From CAYVKM01 sp964452045 (lineage in GTDB: Bacteria > Calditrichota > Calditrichia > RBG-13-44-9): 64,000 nucleotides of DNA. The notes below the pieces were generated by a model that was given only the letters and a program-made list of their open reading frames with translations, was not told the DNA's origin and ran no database searches. Shown piece by piece: positions 1 through 8,518 of this stretch. Every line of letters starts with the position of its first letter. Positions within the stretch are counted from its first letter, which is position 1. Location of the stretch: the NCBI GenBank assembly GCA_964452045.1, contig CAYVKM010000005.1, positions 27,935-91,934 on the forward strand. Direction: 5' to 3'. Position numbers and translations under genes: made by a program.

Positions 1-657
1 CCGAGAGACTCCCTCTGCCTCTCCGCCCAGAATGAGGGCAACAGAAGATCGAACCTGGATATCCGCCATCGATTTTTTGGAGCTGGGCGAAGTAGAAATC
101 ACCTGAAATTTCTGCGCTTTTAAATCCAGAATTGTTTCCGGAATATTTTCCACTGTCAATAATTTTACATGGAAAATGGATCCCATGGATGCCCTTACCA
201 CTTTTGGATTATAATAATCCACAGTATCCGAGGTCGAAATGATCATATCTACCCCGAACCAGTCTGCAGAACGAATCAAAGTTCCCAGATTTCCCGGATC
301 CCGGATACCATCCAGAATCAGGATAAAATTACTGCCCGTGAAATTTGATGTCCTCTCATTATTGACTTCAGGGATTGATATAACCAGTAAAATACCTTGA
401 GGCTGTTCGGTCTCTGCCAGTTTTTTGAAAGAGTTTTCTTTAAGAGTGGTAAGGGATAATCCCTCTTTTTTCATTGCCTTTAATAATGCCCCATAATTTT
501 CTGAGGAGAGGAAAGACTCACTGCAAAATGCGGCTTCCACCGGCCAGCCGGCTGTAAGCGCTTCCTGGCATAATCGGACCCCCTCGACTGTAAAAAGTCT
601 CCAGGTATCGCGGTATTTCTTCATACGCAATTTTTGATACTCTTTCCAGGATTTCAT
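1..657 (-). CDS. TrmH/SpoU-family RNA 2'-O-methyltransferase (3' end cut by window edge)
   Basis: Reading the complement from an ATG at 657 gives 219 open codons up to base 1, so the C-terminus lies outside the window. The protein starts MKSWKEYQKLRMKKYRDTWR, typical of the substrate-binding N-domain of TrmH-type rRNA/tRNA ribose methylases. The SPOUT motif 1 region reads LDGIRDPGNLGTLIRSAD (Asn and Arg of the N-x-G-x3-R signature). It is followed by a PKVVRASMGSIFHV segment and, at the very edge, LILGGEAEGVS. The last roughly 40 residues, including the final cofactor-knot motif, are missing. Family members methylate a ribose 2'-OH using S-adenosylmethionine; the target RNA cannot be told from sequence. 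The gene is co-directional with the CLC gene upstream of it, 6 nt away. Confidence 0.85.
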   Translation of the reverse strand, partial: MKSWKEYQKLRMKKYRDTWRLFTVEGVRLCQEALTAGWPVEAAFCSESFLSSENYGALLKAMKKEGLSLTTLKENSFKKLAETEQPQGILLVISIPEVNNERTSNFTGSNFILILDGIRDPGNLGTLIRSADWFGVDMIISTSDTVDYYNPKVVRASMGSIFHVKLLTVENIPETILDLKAQKFQVISTSPSSKKSMADIQVRSSVALILGGEAEGVSR

Positions 658-663
658 AGGTTC

Positions 664-2430
664 CTATGAGGTTTTAAAGAGCGGGGCTTTGCGATACCAG
701 CGCATTAATTCGTCCCGATATATGACCCCGGTAAGGGTACGCTTGGCTCTTTTGTCAACTACCGGGAGCATTTCGGCATCAGTCAGATCGAACAGGCGCA
801 GCACATCTGCCAGTGATTGGTCAGGATGAACGGAGATAAAATCCTCCTGCATAATATCTTTGGCAATCAGCAGGGGATAGATATGTTCTTCGAACATATA
901 ACTGCGGATATTATTGAGGGAAATGAGACCAACCAGCTTTTTTTTCTGATTCAGGACCGGAAAGGTGGCATGATCGCTTCTTCGGAGTAAATTTAAAATC
1001 TTGATGAAGGGCATGTCTTCGGATACCTTATCGTATTTGGTTTTAATATGCTGCTCTATGGGTACACTTTGCAACAGGGTCAGGTTGCGCCCTTTGAAAA
1101 TATATTCGCCGCTCAGGGCAATCTTCATGGTGTACATATTACTGCGCATCACCCAGCGGGAAGTTATGGTAGCAATAATGGTTCCCAGCATTAATGGTAA
1201 AATAATCTGATAATTACTGGTTACTTCGAAAATGAGCATAAGGGCTGTGATCGTGGCGTGGGTTGTCCCAGCAATCATCACTCCCATTCCCACCAGGGCA
1301 TAAGCGCCGGGTGAAGCGGTAATTTCGGGAAAAAGGACGTTCATTACCGTGCCGAAAAATGCGCCAAAGGCAGCACCAATAAAAAGGGTCGGGATAAATA
1401 ATCCGCCGGATCCTCCGCTTCCCAGGGAAAGAGAAGTTGCGATCATTTTAAAAATCATCAACAGAAACAATGTGCCAACCGCAGTGTGGGCGGCCAGCGC
1501 ACTGTGGATGGCGCTGTCATCGAATCCGTAGATGTCCGGAAAGCGGAGTGCCACAATTCCCATCAATAATCCACCCAGTGCCGGTTTAAGATATTCTGGA
1601 AAATTTTTAGCACGATTAAATAAATCCTCGGTGCCATAAAGAATTTTGGTGAACAAGACTGCCAGCAATCCACCGACAATTCCCATGAGTAAGTAGAGTG
1701 GATATTCATAGAAGCTCTCCAGATAGTAAAGCGGGACACTTAAAACCGGACTGCTTCTGATAAGATAGTGCGAAATAGTAGTGGAAATAACAGTGGCGAA
1801 AATAATGGGAGTAAAAGCTGAAACGCTAAAATCCGCCAGAAGTACTTCCAGGGCAAATAATACCCCGGTAACCGGTGCGTTAAATACTGCCGCCAGACCT
1901 GCGGCTGCCCCGGCTCCAACCAGCAGTTTTAATCGTTCCGATGAAACGTTGAAAAGTTGGCCGACGGTCGAACCAATGGCTGCCCCCACCTGCACAATAG
2001 GCCCTTCTTTTCCGGCAGAGCCACCGGTCCCTATGGTAGTACCGGCAGTGAGTGAGGTAATCAGGGTAACCCGGGGACGGATAAATCCACTGCGATTCGC
2101 AATGGATTCGATAACTGAAGGTACTCCGTGACCACGGGATTCCCGTGAAAGCAGGTGGATAATTAAACCGACAATTAAGCCACCGATCGCCGGAAAAAGT
2201 ACCAGCATTACTTTGGATATCCAGGTGATGTTGCTCAGGTGGTAAATTTTATCAAAGAAAATATAACGGACAAAATTAATCAGCAGATTTAAAGCATATG
2301 CGCCCAGACCGGCAAAAGTCCCGATAAGAGCAGCCAGGAACAGCATATAAAAATCCTGAGGCAGGTCAATTCGCTGAATAAGTTTAAGCAGAGTAATTTG
2401 GGCATGTTTTCTCAGATGTTTAAATCTCAA
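664..2430 (-). CDS. CLC-family chloride channel/transporter with C-terminal CBS pair
   Basis: 588 aa integral membrane protein. The CLC core holds the three selectivity segments: GHGVP (about 100-104), GKEGP with the gating glutamate E142, and GSGGSGGLFIP. The anion-coordinating Tyr region is present as SNYQIILP. The internal proton-pathway glutamate of E. coli ClcA (E203) falls on V196 when the FNAP motif is used as anchor, which suggests altered or absent proton coupling. Two CBS domains follow (roughly 450-510 and 520-580) and probably bind nucleotides. The role is anion flux across the inner membrane. It is the last complete gene of a minus-strand group with a DUF2007 protein, a PII-like protein and an EIIA protein, which suggests regulated transport. 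Confidence 0.93.
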   Translation of the reverse strand: MRFKHLRKHAQITLLKLIQRIDLPQDFYMLFLAALIGTFAGLGAYALNLLINFVRYIFFDKIYHLSNITWISKVMLVLFPAIGGLIVGLIIHLLSRESRGHGVPSVIESIANRSGFIRPRVTLITSLTAGTTIGTGGSAGKEGPIVQVGAAIGSTVGQLFNVSSERLKLLVGAGAAAGLAAVFNAPVTGVLFALEVLLADFSVSAFTPIIFATVISTTISHYLIRSSPVLSVPLYYLESFYEYPLYLLMGIVGGLLAVLFTKILYGTEDLFNRAKNFPEYLKPALGGLLMGIVALRFPDIYGFDDSAIHSALAAHTAVGTLFLLMIFKMIATSLSLGSGGSGGLFIPTLFIGAAFGAFFGTVMNVLFPEITASPGAYALVGMGVMIAGTTHATITALMLIFEVTSNYQIILPLMLGTIIATITSRWVMRSNMYTMKIALSGEYIFKGRNLTLLQSVPIEQHIKTKYDKVSEDMPFIKILNLLRRSDHATFPVLNQKKKLVGLISLNNIRSYMFEEHIYPLLIAKDIMQEDFISVHPDQSLADVLRLFDLTDAEMLPVVDKRAKRTLTGVIYRDELMRWYRKAPLFKTS

Positions 2431-2450
2431 AATGCGGGTTCTCCGGATGC

Positions 2451-2699
2451 TTAAACATGATTAATCATCTGCTCAATAATCTCTCTGACCTCTTGTTCAT
2501 GCTCTCCAGGGACAAAGATAAATGCCAAATTGCCAGCAATATTGGTACCGGCAATACCATAGGCGGTTGAAACACCATCCTGGGTTATCAGAAAAGGTAT
2601 TGCCTTTTTATCTAAGACCTCACTTATCATTTCTGCATATAGAATACCGGGTAGTGGACCTATTTTAACCCAGTTTTCTGATTTTATATTTTCTTCCAT
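2451..2699 (-). CDS. DUF2007-type small putative signal-transducing protein
   Basis: 82 aa, no signal peptide or membrane segment. The core (WVKIGPLPGILYAEMISEVL, then IPFLITQDG and a final VPGEHEQEVREIIEQ) fits the small ferredoxin-like DUF2007 family, whose members are often described as putative signal-transducing proteins without a proven function. It sits 20 nt upstream of the CLC gene and downstream of the PII-like gene on the same strand, so it probably belongs to the same operon. The family call rests on pattern recognition; the biochemical role is unknown. Confidence 0.7.
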   Translation of the reverse strand: MEENIKSENWVKIGPLPGILYAEMISEVLDKKAIPFLITQDGVSTAYGIAGTNIAGNLAFIFVPGEHEQEVREIIEQMINHV

Positions 2700-2755
2700 A
2701 TATCACACCTTTATTTATCATACCTTAAAGTTCAAATGTACAACCATGTATAAAT

Positions 2756-3091
2756 TTAGAAAGTTTTACTGATACCAAAAATTTGATCCACATTCAGGAT
2801 AAACACCAGCCCATTACCCGGTTCCTCCAGGGAGCCAACCACCTGCTCGATAGCTTTCACGGCCGGCTGCACCAGATTTTCCGGAATGAGGGTGAGTATG
2901 GTTTTATTAGCTGGCCGGCTGCCCTTCATCAGGTTTTTAAAACCGGCAAAGATAGGAATATCCTGGGCCAGAATAGAACCCATCCCGACACTGTCCAAAA
3001 TGGTAGCGCCTTTAATATTTAATTCCAGGAATGCCTCGAGGATCTCTTCCAGGTGTTCCTCCTTATTAAGGATGAATACCAGCAACTTCAT
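2756..3091 (-). CDS. PII-like (GlnB-superfamily) regulatory protein
   Basis: 111 aa, the usual length of a PII protein. It begins MKLLVFILNKEEHLEEILEA and shows the PII layout: first beta strand, helix, a Gly-rich T-loop region near GMGSILAQDIP, then TILTLIPENLVQPAVKAIEQ and a final B-loop-like EEPGNGLVFILNV. It lacks the classical GlnB T-loop tyrosine context and the strict PROSITE signatures, so it is better called PII-like than GlnB/GlnK. PII-like proteins are trimeric ligand sensors that bind and control a neighbouring transporter or enzyme. Its start overlaps the end of the EIIA gene by 4 nt (ATGA type), implying translational coupling. Confidence 0.65.
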   Translation of the reverse strand: MKLLVFILNKEEHLEEILEAFLELNIKGATILDSVGMGSILAQDIPIFAGFKNLMKGSRPANKTILTLIPENLVQPAVKAIEQVVGSLEEPGNGLVFILNVDQIFGISKTF

Positions 3092-3564
3092 GAGGCGATC
3101 TCGAAATATTTTTCCTCTTCTTCCTTCAGAATCCGGTAAGCTTCATCCGGGGTTGTAGCAACTTTAAGCTTATCCCGCAGTGATTCTTTGGCGATGATCC
3201 GGGAAATCCGGCTGAGCAGGCGAATATGTGTTCCCGGATTTTCTTCTGGTCCGATGAGAAGGAAAATTATTTTTACCGGCCGGTTATCTATCGATTGAAA
3301 GTCAACGCCCTCCGGATGAATTCCCAGGGCAATGGCAAATTCACTGCATTCCTTTTTCTTGCAGTGAGGAATTGCTACCTCCCGACCCACGCCGGTGGTC
3401 ATTATTTTTTCCCGTTCCATTATTGCGGAAAACACCGAATTGTGATCGGTAAAAAATCGTGATGAGGTAAGCACTTGAATCATTTCTTTGATTACCTCTT
3501 CTTTGTTTTGACCTTTTAAAGGAATTTGGATATAACCCGGCTTGAGGACATCGACCAATTTCAT
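3088..3564 (-). CDS. PTS EIIA domain protein (PtsN/fructose EIIA family)
   Basis: 158 aa, a single EIIA domain of the fructose/nitrogen type. The phosphorylatable histidine is H67 in VAIPHCK, preceded by the family segment EREKIMTTGVGREVAIPH; a later FLLIGPEENPGTHIRLLSRI stretch is typical of PtsN. Such proteins usually take phosphate from HPr/NPr and regulate rather than transport. No EIIB or EIIC is nearby. The downstream PII-like gene overlaps it by 4 nt, followed by DUF2007 and CLC genes, so the group looks like a regulatory module acting on ion transport. An RBS-like GGAGG is visible on the complement just upstream of the ATG. Confidence 0.85.
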   Translation of the reverse strand: MKLVDVLKPGYIQIPLKGQNKEEVIKEMIQVLTSSRFFTDHNSVFSAIMEREKIMTTGVGREVAIPHCKKKECSEFAIALGIHPEGVDFQSIDNRPVKIIFLLIGPEENPGTHIRLLSRISRIIAKESLRDKLKVATTPDEAYRILKEEEEKYFEIAS

Positions 3565-3831
3565 GTTTGCGCCTCCGTTTCTGACAGGTCAAAATTTAGG
3601 AAATTTAGGATTTAATACAACTGAAAAGAAAGAAAACAGAGTGAAGGAAACCTGTTTTTTGATCTCGGATGCCCGGTCAGAAATGATATTAAAAATATTA
3701 CTTCTGAACCCCTGAGGCGTTTAACAAAATTATCCAACTACTAAAATCCAACTTGTATAATTAGGTAAACCTTTCAAAAACTCTTATCTTGCTCATTCCC
3801 TGCAAAATGCTTAATTTATTTAAACTACATG

Positions 3832-3837
3832 AAGGAG
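3832..3837 (+). promoter_or_regulatory. Shine-Dalgarno site fixing the nadE start
   Basis: AAGGAG lies 9 nt before the ATG at 3847 but inside the longer open frame that would start at 3829. Translation from 3829 would need a site further upstream, and none is visible. The start is therefore placed at 3847. Confidence 0.75.
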
Positions 3838-3846
3838 ATTTATTCC

Positions 3847-5589
3847 ATGAGAACACTCCGGTTAGCCCTGGCACAAATAAATCATGTGGTAGGGGACCTG
3901 GAAGGTAATTATCAGAAGATGGTTCGCTATATCGGTGAAGCCAGAAAACTTGGGGCAGACCTGATTGCTTTTCCGGAACTGGTAATCACCGGTTATCCTC
4001 CGGAAGACCTGCTTCTGAAGCCGGAGTTCATCCAGGACAATCTCTCCTATTTGCACAAATTGCTGGATTACACCGAAGATATCACCGTCATTGTTGGTTT
4101 TGTGGATCGGGCAGATGATATTTATAATGCGGCAGCGATATTGCACCGACAGAAAGTAGCTGGCATATATCATAAAACTTTTCTACCCAATTATGGGGTA
4201 TTTGATGAGGATCGTTATTTCCAATCCGGCCAGGAAGTACAAGTATTCAGCCTGAATGATGTGCGGATTGGCGTCAACATCTGTGAGGATATCTGGTATC
4301 CTGGTGGGCCCACCCGGGATCAGGCACTGTATGGCGCAGCTGAGGTGATCATTAATATATCTTCCTCACCCTATCACTATGGCAAGGCGATTTCCCGTTA
4401 CCGGATGCTATCCACCCGGGCAGAGGATAATACCGCAATTGTGGCATATGTGAATACAGTGGGCGGACAAGATGAGCTGGTGTTTGATGGCAATAGCATG
4501 GTGCTCTCCGAGGACGGTGTTCTGCTCAGTAAAGCCCCTTCTTTTGAAGAGTCTATGTTGACCATTAATTTACATCCGGATAACGTGTTTAGTAAAAGAA
4601 TCCACGACCCACGCCGCCGCAAGGAAAAATTGTTCATGCCTCCGGAAAAAAAGGTGTTAAGAGTTGACCTTGAACCGACTATAAAATCCAGAACAAAAAA
4701 ATTTAAAGATAGCGAGATAACTGAATTTCTGGATATGGATGCGGAAGTCTACAAAGCTCTGGAAACGGGTTTGAGGGATTATGTCCGTAAAAACCGATTC
4801 GAAAAAGTTGTTATTGGGGTTTCCGGAGGTATAGATTCCGCTCTGGTTGTTGCCATAGCAGCGGATGCCCTGGGAAAGGAAAATGTTATTGGGGTATCCA
4901 TGCCCAGTGAGTTTACCAGTCCGGAAAGTAAAAGCGATGCGAAAATAGTTGCGAAAAATTTTGGCATTACTTTTTACGAACTCCCTATCGGAAATCTGTT
5001 CGAGGATTTTATAAAAGAGCTAAAACCGATTTTTAAAAAAATGAAAGAAAATACCACCGAGGAAAATATCCAGGCCCGGATCCGGGGCAACTTATTGATG
5101 TCCATTTCCAATAAATTTAATTCTCTGGTAGTGGCCACCGGTAACAAAAGTGAAATCAGCGTGGGATATTGCACCCTGTATGGGGATATGGTGGGCGGTT
5201 TTTCGGTGATAAAGGATGTGCCCAAAACCATGGTCTATCGTTTGGCTCAATATCGTAATAAGATAGCTGGTAAAGATATTATACCGGAATCGGTCATTTC
5301 CAAGGCTCCCTCGGCAGAATTAAAAGCGGATCAGAAAGATATTGATTCACTTCCGCCATACGAAGTGCTGGACCCCATTTTGAAGGCATATGTTGAAGAG
5401 GATTTTTCCCTGGAAGAGATTGTCAGCATGGGTTTCGAGCACAAAACCGTAGCAAAGGTTATAAGATTGGTGGATGGCAATGAGTATAAAAGGAGGCAAG
5501 CCGCCCCGGGAATTAAAATTACTCATCGGGCTTTTGGAAAAGATCGGCGTTTTCCAATAACTAATCATTTTAATACGAATCATAAGTAA
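3847..5589 (+). CDS. nadE: Glutamine-dependent NAD+ synthetase
   Basis: 580 aa from the ATG at 3847. It makes NAD+ from nicotinic acid adenine dinucleotide, ATP and glutamine. The N-terminal nitrilase-type amidase domain has the Glu-Lys-Cys triad: Glu in FPELVITGYPPEDLL, Lys in YHKTFLPNYGVFDEDRYF, Cys in GVNICEDIWYPGGP. The C-terminal synthetase domain has the PP-loop GVSGGIDSALV, then ATGNKSE and YGDMVGGF, typical of the ammonia-tunnelling enzyme. Length agrees with the bacterial glutamine-dependent form. It is preceded by about 280 bp without a gene and followed by the separately preceded OmpA-family gene, so it is probably monocistronic. Confidence 0.97.
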   Translation: MRTLRLALAQINHVVGDLEGNYQKMVRYIGEARKLGADLIAFPELVITGYPPEDLLLKPEFIQDNLSYLHKLLDYTEDITVIVGFVDRADDIYNAAAILHRQKVAGIYHKTFLPNYGVFDEDRYFQSGQEVQVFSLNDVRIGVNICEDIWYPGGPTRDQALYGAAEVIINISSSPYHYGKAISRYRMLSTRAEDNTAIVAYVNTVGGQDELVFDGNSMVLSEDGVLLSKAPSFEESMLTINLHPDNVFSKRIHDPRRRKEKLFMPPEKKVLRVDLEPTIKSRTKKFKDSEITEFLDMDAEVYKALETGLRDYVRKNRFEKVVIGVSGGIDSALVVAIAADALGKENVIGVSMPSEFTSPESKSDAKIVAKNFGITFYELPIGNLFEDFIKELKPIFKKMKENTTEENIQARIRGNLLMSISNKFNSLVVATGNKSEISVGYCTLYGDMVGGFSVIKDVPKTMVYRLAQYRNKIAGKDIIPESVISKAPSAELKADQKDIDSLPPYEVLDPILKAYVEEDFSLEEIVSMGFEHKTVAKVIRLVDGNEYKRRQAAPGIKITHRAFGKDRRFPITNHFNTNHK

Positions 5590-5684
5590 ATTTTTGTTCC
5601 TACACCCTCTTAAATTAGTTTGTTATTCCTTTAAGATTTTGTTAACTTACTGGACAAAATTTATCCAAAAAAGGAGAAGTATCC

Positions 5685-7124
5685 ATGAAGAAATATTGCT
5701 GCTATTTGTTGATTTTGATTCTGGTGGCTCTGGTGTTTTCAGTCCATCCGGTTCAGGCACAACAGACCATTGAAAACCGGATTAATGCCATAGAAAATGA
5801 AATGAGCCAGTTGCGCAAGGATTACTACGATTTGCTTTCTCCGACAAATTTCAAGGATGCTGAAGAAGAACTGGCCAAAGCAAAAAAAGACTTCAAGGAA
5901 GGAAAAGATATTCGCAGTATCCAGGATAAGTTAGAAAAGGCCGGGAGGTATTTAAAACTGGTAAATGATGTTGGGAAACAAGGTGAGGTATTATTCAAAG
6001 ATGTTCTGGAAGCGCGCAATAATGCATTGGTCGCCCAGGCACCGGATTTTGCCTCCCAGCAGTTTAATGATGCGGAGAATAAATTTCTGGAAGCAAGCAA
6101 CCGGCTGGAAAAAGGTGATCTAAATGGTGCCCGGAGCCGGATTCAGAAAGTTATGGAGGCTTATGGACAAGCGGAGTTTGTAGCCATTAAAGAAAATATT
6201 GTAGGAAATCTCCGGGATTTATTGACCAAAGCAAAAGAACAAGAAGTTCAGAAGAATGCACCTTTGACAATGAAGAAAGCCCAATCTCTTTATGATGAAG
6301 TCTTGGTGATTCTGAATGGTAACCGGTATGCCAAAACCAACGCCCGGGAAATTGCCACCCAGGCCGCCTATGAAGTCAAGCATGCCATGTATTTGAATGA
6401 TGTTATTGAGAAGTTAAAAAAAGATGATAAAAACTGGGAAAAGCTCATGCGTGATTTTGAAACACGTTTGGATAACATTGCTACTGAGCTTGGATTTAAA
6501 GGAGAGTATGACAAGGGTTTTGCCAAAACAGAAAATGATATCATCCTGGCCATTCAAAACCTGAAGGAAGAAAATAAAACCCTGAAGGAAGACCTCAATA
6601 CCGTTCAGGCCGAGGACGAAGAACTCCGACAGAAGATCCAGCAATATGAAAATACCGTGGTTTCTGAGTTGGAGAAAAAGAAAGAGAGAGAAGAAAAGTT
6701 AAAAAAGATAGAAAAGATATTTACCAGGGATGAGGCCCAGGTGCTACTTTCAGAGAATCAACTTATCATTCGTCTCTATGGGTTAACCTTCGAATCCGGT
6801 TCAACCGTGATCACACCCGAGCATTTTATGCTGCTAACTAAAGTGATGCGGGCACTGCGGGAGTTCCCGAACCATAAATATCTGATCGCCGGACATACCG
6901 ATTCCCAAGGGAATGATGCCTATAATCTGAATTTGTCCGAGAACCGGGCGCTGGCGGTAAAGTCATATCTGGAAGCCAATATGGGTTTGCCCGAAGATCA
7001 ATTCGAGAGCATTGGTTATGGTGAGAGCCGACCGATTGCCAGTAATGATAGTCCCGATGGTAGACGGCAAAACCGTCGTATAGAAATTGTTATTAATCTG
7101 GATTCAGGTACATCTGGTGATTAG
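5685..7124 (+). CDS. OmpA-family peptidoglycan-binding outer-membrane protein with coiled-coil
   Basis: 479 aa. It has a signal peptide (cut near VQA-QQ, residue 25), a long helical, Lys/Glu-rich middle (about 30-350) predicted to form coiled coil, and a C-terminal OmpA domain (about 355-475). The OmpA domain has AGHTDSQGNDAYNLNLSENR and GYGESRPIASN, the usual meso-diaminopimelate-binding region with conserved Asp and Arg. No beta-barrel precedes the domain, so this is probably a periplasmic spacer or envelope-tethering protein rather than a porin. AAGGAG lies before the ATG and a hairpin follows the stop. The repeated acidic/basic helices resemble DUF4398-type segments found before OmpA domains, which is inference. 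Confidence 0.88.
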   Translation: MKKYCCYLLILILVALVFSVHPVQAQQTIENRINAIENEMSQLRKDYYDLLSPTNFKDAEEELAKAKKDFKEGKDIRSIQDKLEKAGRYLKLVNDVGKQGEVLFKDVLEARNNALVAQAPDFASQQFNDAENKFLEASNRLEKGDLNGARSRIQKVMEAYGQAEFVAIKENIVGNLRDLLTKAKEQEVQKNAPLTMKKAQSLYDEVLVILNGNRYAKTNAREIATQAAYEVKHAMYLNDVIEKLKKDDKNWEKLMRDFETRLDNIATELGFKGEYDKGFAKTENDIILAIQNLKEENKTLKEDLNTVQAEDEELRQKIQQYENTVVSELEKKKEREEKLKKIEKIFTRDEAQVLLSENQLIIRLYGLTFESGSTVITPEHFMLLTKVMRALREFPNHKYLIAGHTDSQGNDAYNLNLSENRALAVKSYLEANMGLPEDQFESIGYGESRPIASNDSPDGRRQNRRIEIVINLDSGTSGD

Positions 7125-7157
7125 TAAATCGTAGTGAATAAAATTACGTAAAAGTCC

Positions 7158-7190
7158 TGCCCGTTGAGATATAATTTTCAGCGGGCATTT
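7158..7190 (+). terminator. Intrinsic terminator after the OmpA-family gene
   Basis: The arms TGCCCGTTGA (7158-7167) and TCAGCGGGCA (7178-7187) pair with one G-T position and enclose a 10-nt loop; a short T-rich tail follows. It lies 33 nt after the stop at 7124. Confidence 0.6.
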
Positions 7191-7267
7191 CTTTAATATG
7201 AAACCTAATTATAATGATGTAATAACTTGATGGATAGACCATTATTGATAAGTAAAACTGTATTCTG

Positions 7268-7972
7268 ATGCTTCATACTCTCCATTATTCCATATTTGAT
7301 AATTATCCGGAAATTGATTGCAGGAGTCTCTGGATATCAGATGACAAAATTGACGGATCAATTGCCGAAAATAAAGGTGTCATCAGGTTAAATTTTGATT
7401 TAGAAAAATACGGTCTCGATGAAGTACCTTTAGTTTTTGCCCGGCAGGTTCATGGTAAAAATGTTAAACTTGCCAGCAGTCCTGGTGTCCTTGAAAACTG
7501 CGACGGATTAATTTCCACCCAACCCGGCTTGACTCCTGCCATCCGGACTGCGGATTGTGCAGCGGTGATGATTTTTGATCCGGTAAAAAGGATTGTTGCA
7601 AATTTCCATGTCGGTTGGCGAGGTGCCCAACACCAGATTATCAGCTACGGACTTCAATCGTTGATCCGGGAATATAATTGTAAAAGTGCAGACTTCATTG
7701 TAGCAATAGGTCCGTTTATCAAATCCTGTTGTTATGAAGTAGGAAAGGAGTTTAAAAAAATATTTACTGAACAGTATTTACTGGAAAAAGGAGGTAAATT
7801 ATATTTTGACTTAAAAAAATCCATATTGGATGAATTGATGTCGATGCGAATTAACCGGGATAATATTGAGTTAAATGATCAGTGTACTTACTGCGACCGG
7901 ATGCAATTCCCTTCCTTTAGAAGGACAGGGACTAAAAATCGGCTTTTGAATATGATTAAAATAAAGGAGTAG
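7268..7972 (+). CDS. pgeF: Peptidoglycan editing factor PgeF / multicopper polyphenol oxidase (YfiH, DUF152)
   Basis: 234 aa cytoplasmic protein of the YfiH/laccase-domain family. It carries the metal-binding set in order: His in ARQVHGKNV (about residue 61), Cys in RTADCAAVMIFDP (about 97), His in FHVGWRGA (about 114). It also has IGPFIKSCCYEVG and the C-terminal RRTGTKNR. In E. coli the family removes wrong L-Ser incorporation in UDP-MurNAc peptides; a human relative acts as a purine enzyme, so the substrate here is not certain. No good Shine-Dalgarno is visible before the ATG. The next gene starts 4 nt after the stop, so the two are likely co-transcribed. Confidence 0.88.
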   Translation: MLHTLHYSIFDNYPEIDCRSLWISDDKIDGSIAENKGVIRLNFDLEKYGLDEVPLVFARQVHGKNVKLASSPGVLENCDGLISTQPGLTPAIRTADCAAVMIFDPVKRIVANFHVGWRGAQHQIISYGLQSLIREYNCKSADFIVAIGPFIKSCCYEVGKEFKKIFTEQYLLEKGGKLYFDLKKSILDELMSMRINRDNIELNDQCTYCDRMQFPSFRRTGTKNRLLNMIKIKE

Positions 7973-7976
7973 AGAC

Positions 7977-8474
7977 ATGTCAAAATTAATGATAGTGATT
8001 TTAGGTTTAATATTAATTCCTGTTTTCTTGTTTGCTCAGGCCCCGTTGAGCGTTGGTTCAAAGTATATTGATTTCGAAATTAACCGGATGCCTTTTATTT
8101 CCGGCGGTTATTTTTTACAGGACAATTTTGCCCTGGAAGCCGGAGTGGGTCTTGCCTTCGATGGCGAGATTAACAGCAATGGACTTGGCATTAAACTCGG
8201 ACTGGATAAATACACGGGCAATGACCGGCTGTCACCCTTTGTGGGCGGGTATTCGCGATTCGAGATAAATCCCAACGCTTTGGGCCAAACCTTCTGGAAA
8301 GGATCCCGCATCGTATTCGGCGGGCACTGGGGTTTGAATCTATTTATTTTGAAAAACCTGTCCCTGGCAGGGAGTGTTGGCGCAGAGTTCCAGATAAATT
8401 CGCCCAAAGAAGAAGATAGTTCATCCTCATTTTCCACCTTTACTTCCGGAGTAAAGGTTCGTTTCTTTTTCTAA
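7977..8474 (+). CDS. Small outer-membrane beta-barrel protein
   Basis: 165 aa. It has a signal peptide (SKLMIVILGLILIPVFLFAQA, cut after FAQA) followed by alternating strands with glycine-rich turns (YIDFEINRMPFISGGYFL, DNFALEAGVGLAF, LSPFVGGYSRFE, GVKVRFFF). It ends in an aromatic C-terminal strand VRFFF, the usual signal for BAM-dependent insertion. Length suits an eight-strand barrel of the OmpX/OmpW-like type. No specific function can be assigned. It starts 4 nt after pgeF and is followed 44 nt later by uppP. Confidence 0.7.
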   Translation: MSKLMIVILGLILIPVFLFAQAPLSVGSKYIDFEINRMPFISGGYFLQDNFALEAGVGLAFDGEINSNGLGIKLGLDKYTGNDRLSPFVGGYSRFEINPNALGQTFWKGSRIVFGGHWGLNLFILKNLSLAGSVGAEFQINSPKEEDSSSSFSTFTSGVKVRFFF

Positions 8475-8518
8475 TTTTCTATTCAAGTAATAATACTGTT
8501 TATTATTAAGGAGACAGC

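Noticed and set aside
1781..2131. 116-codon open frame opposite the CLC gene
   Set aside because: Alanine/threonine-rich antisense translation of the CLC membrane core; no start signal.
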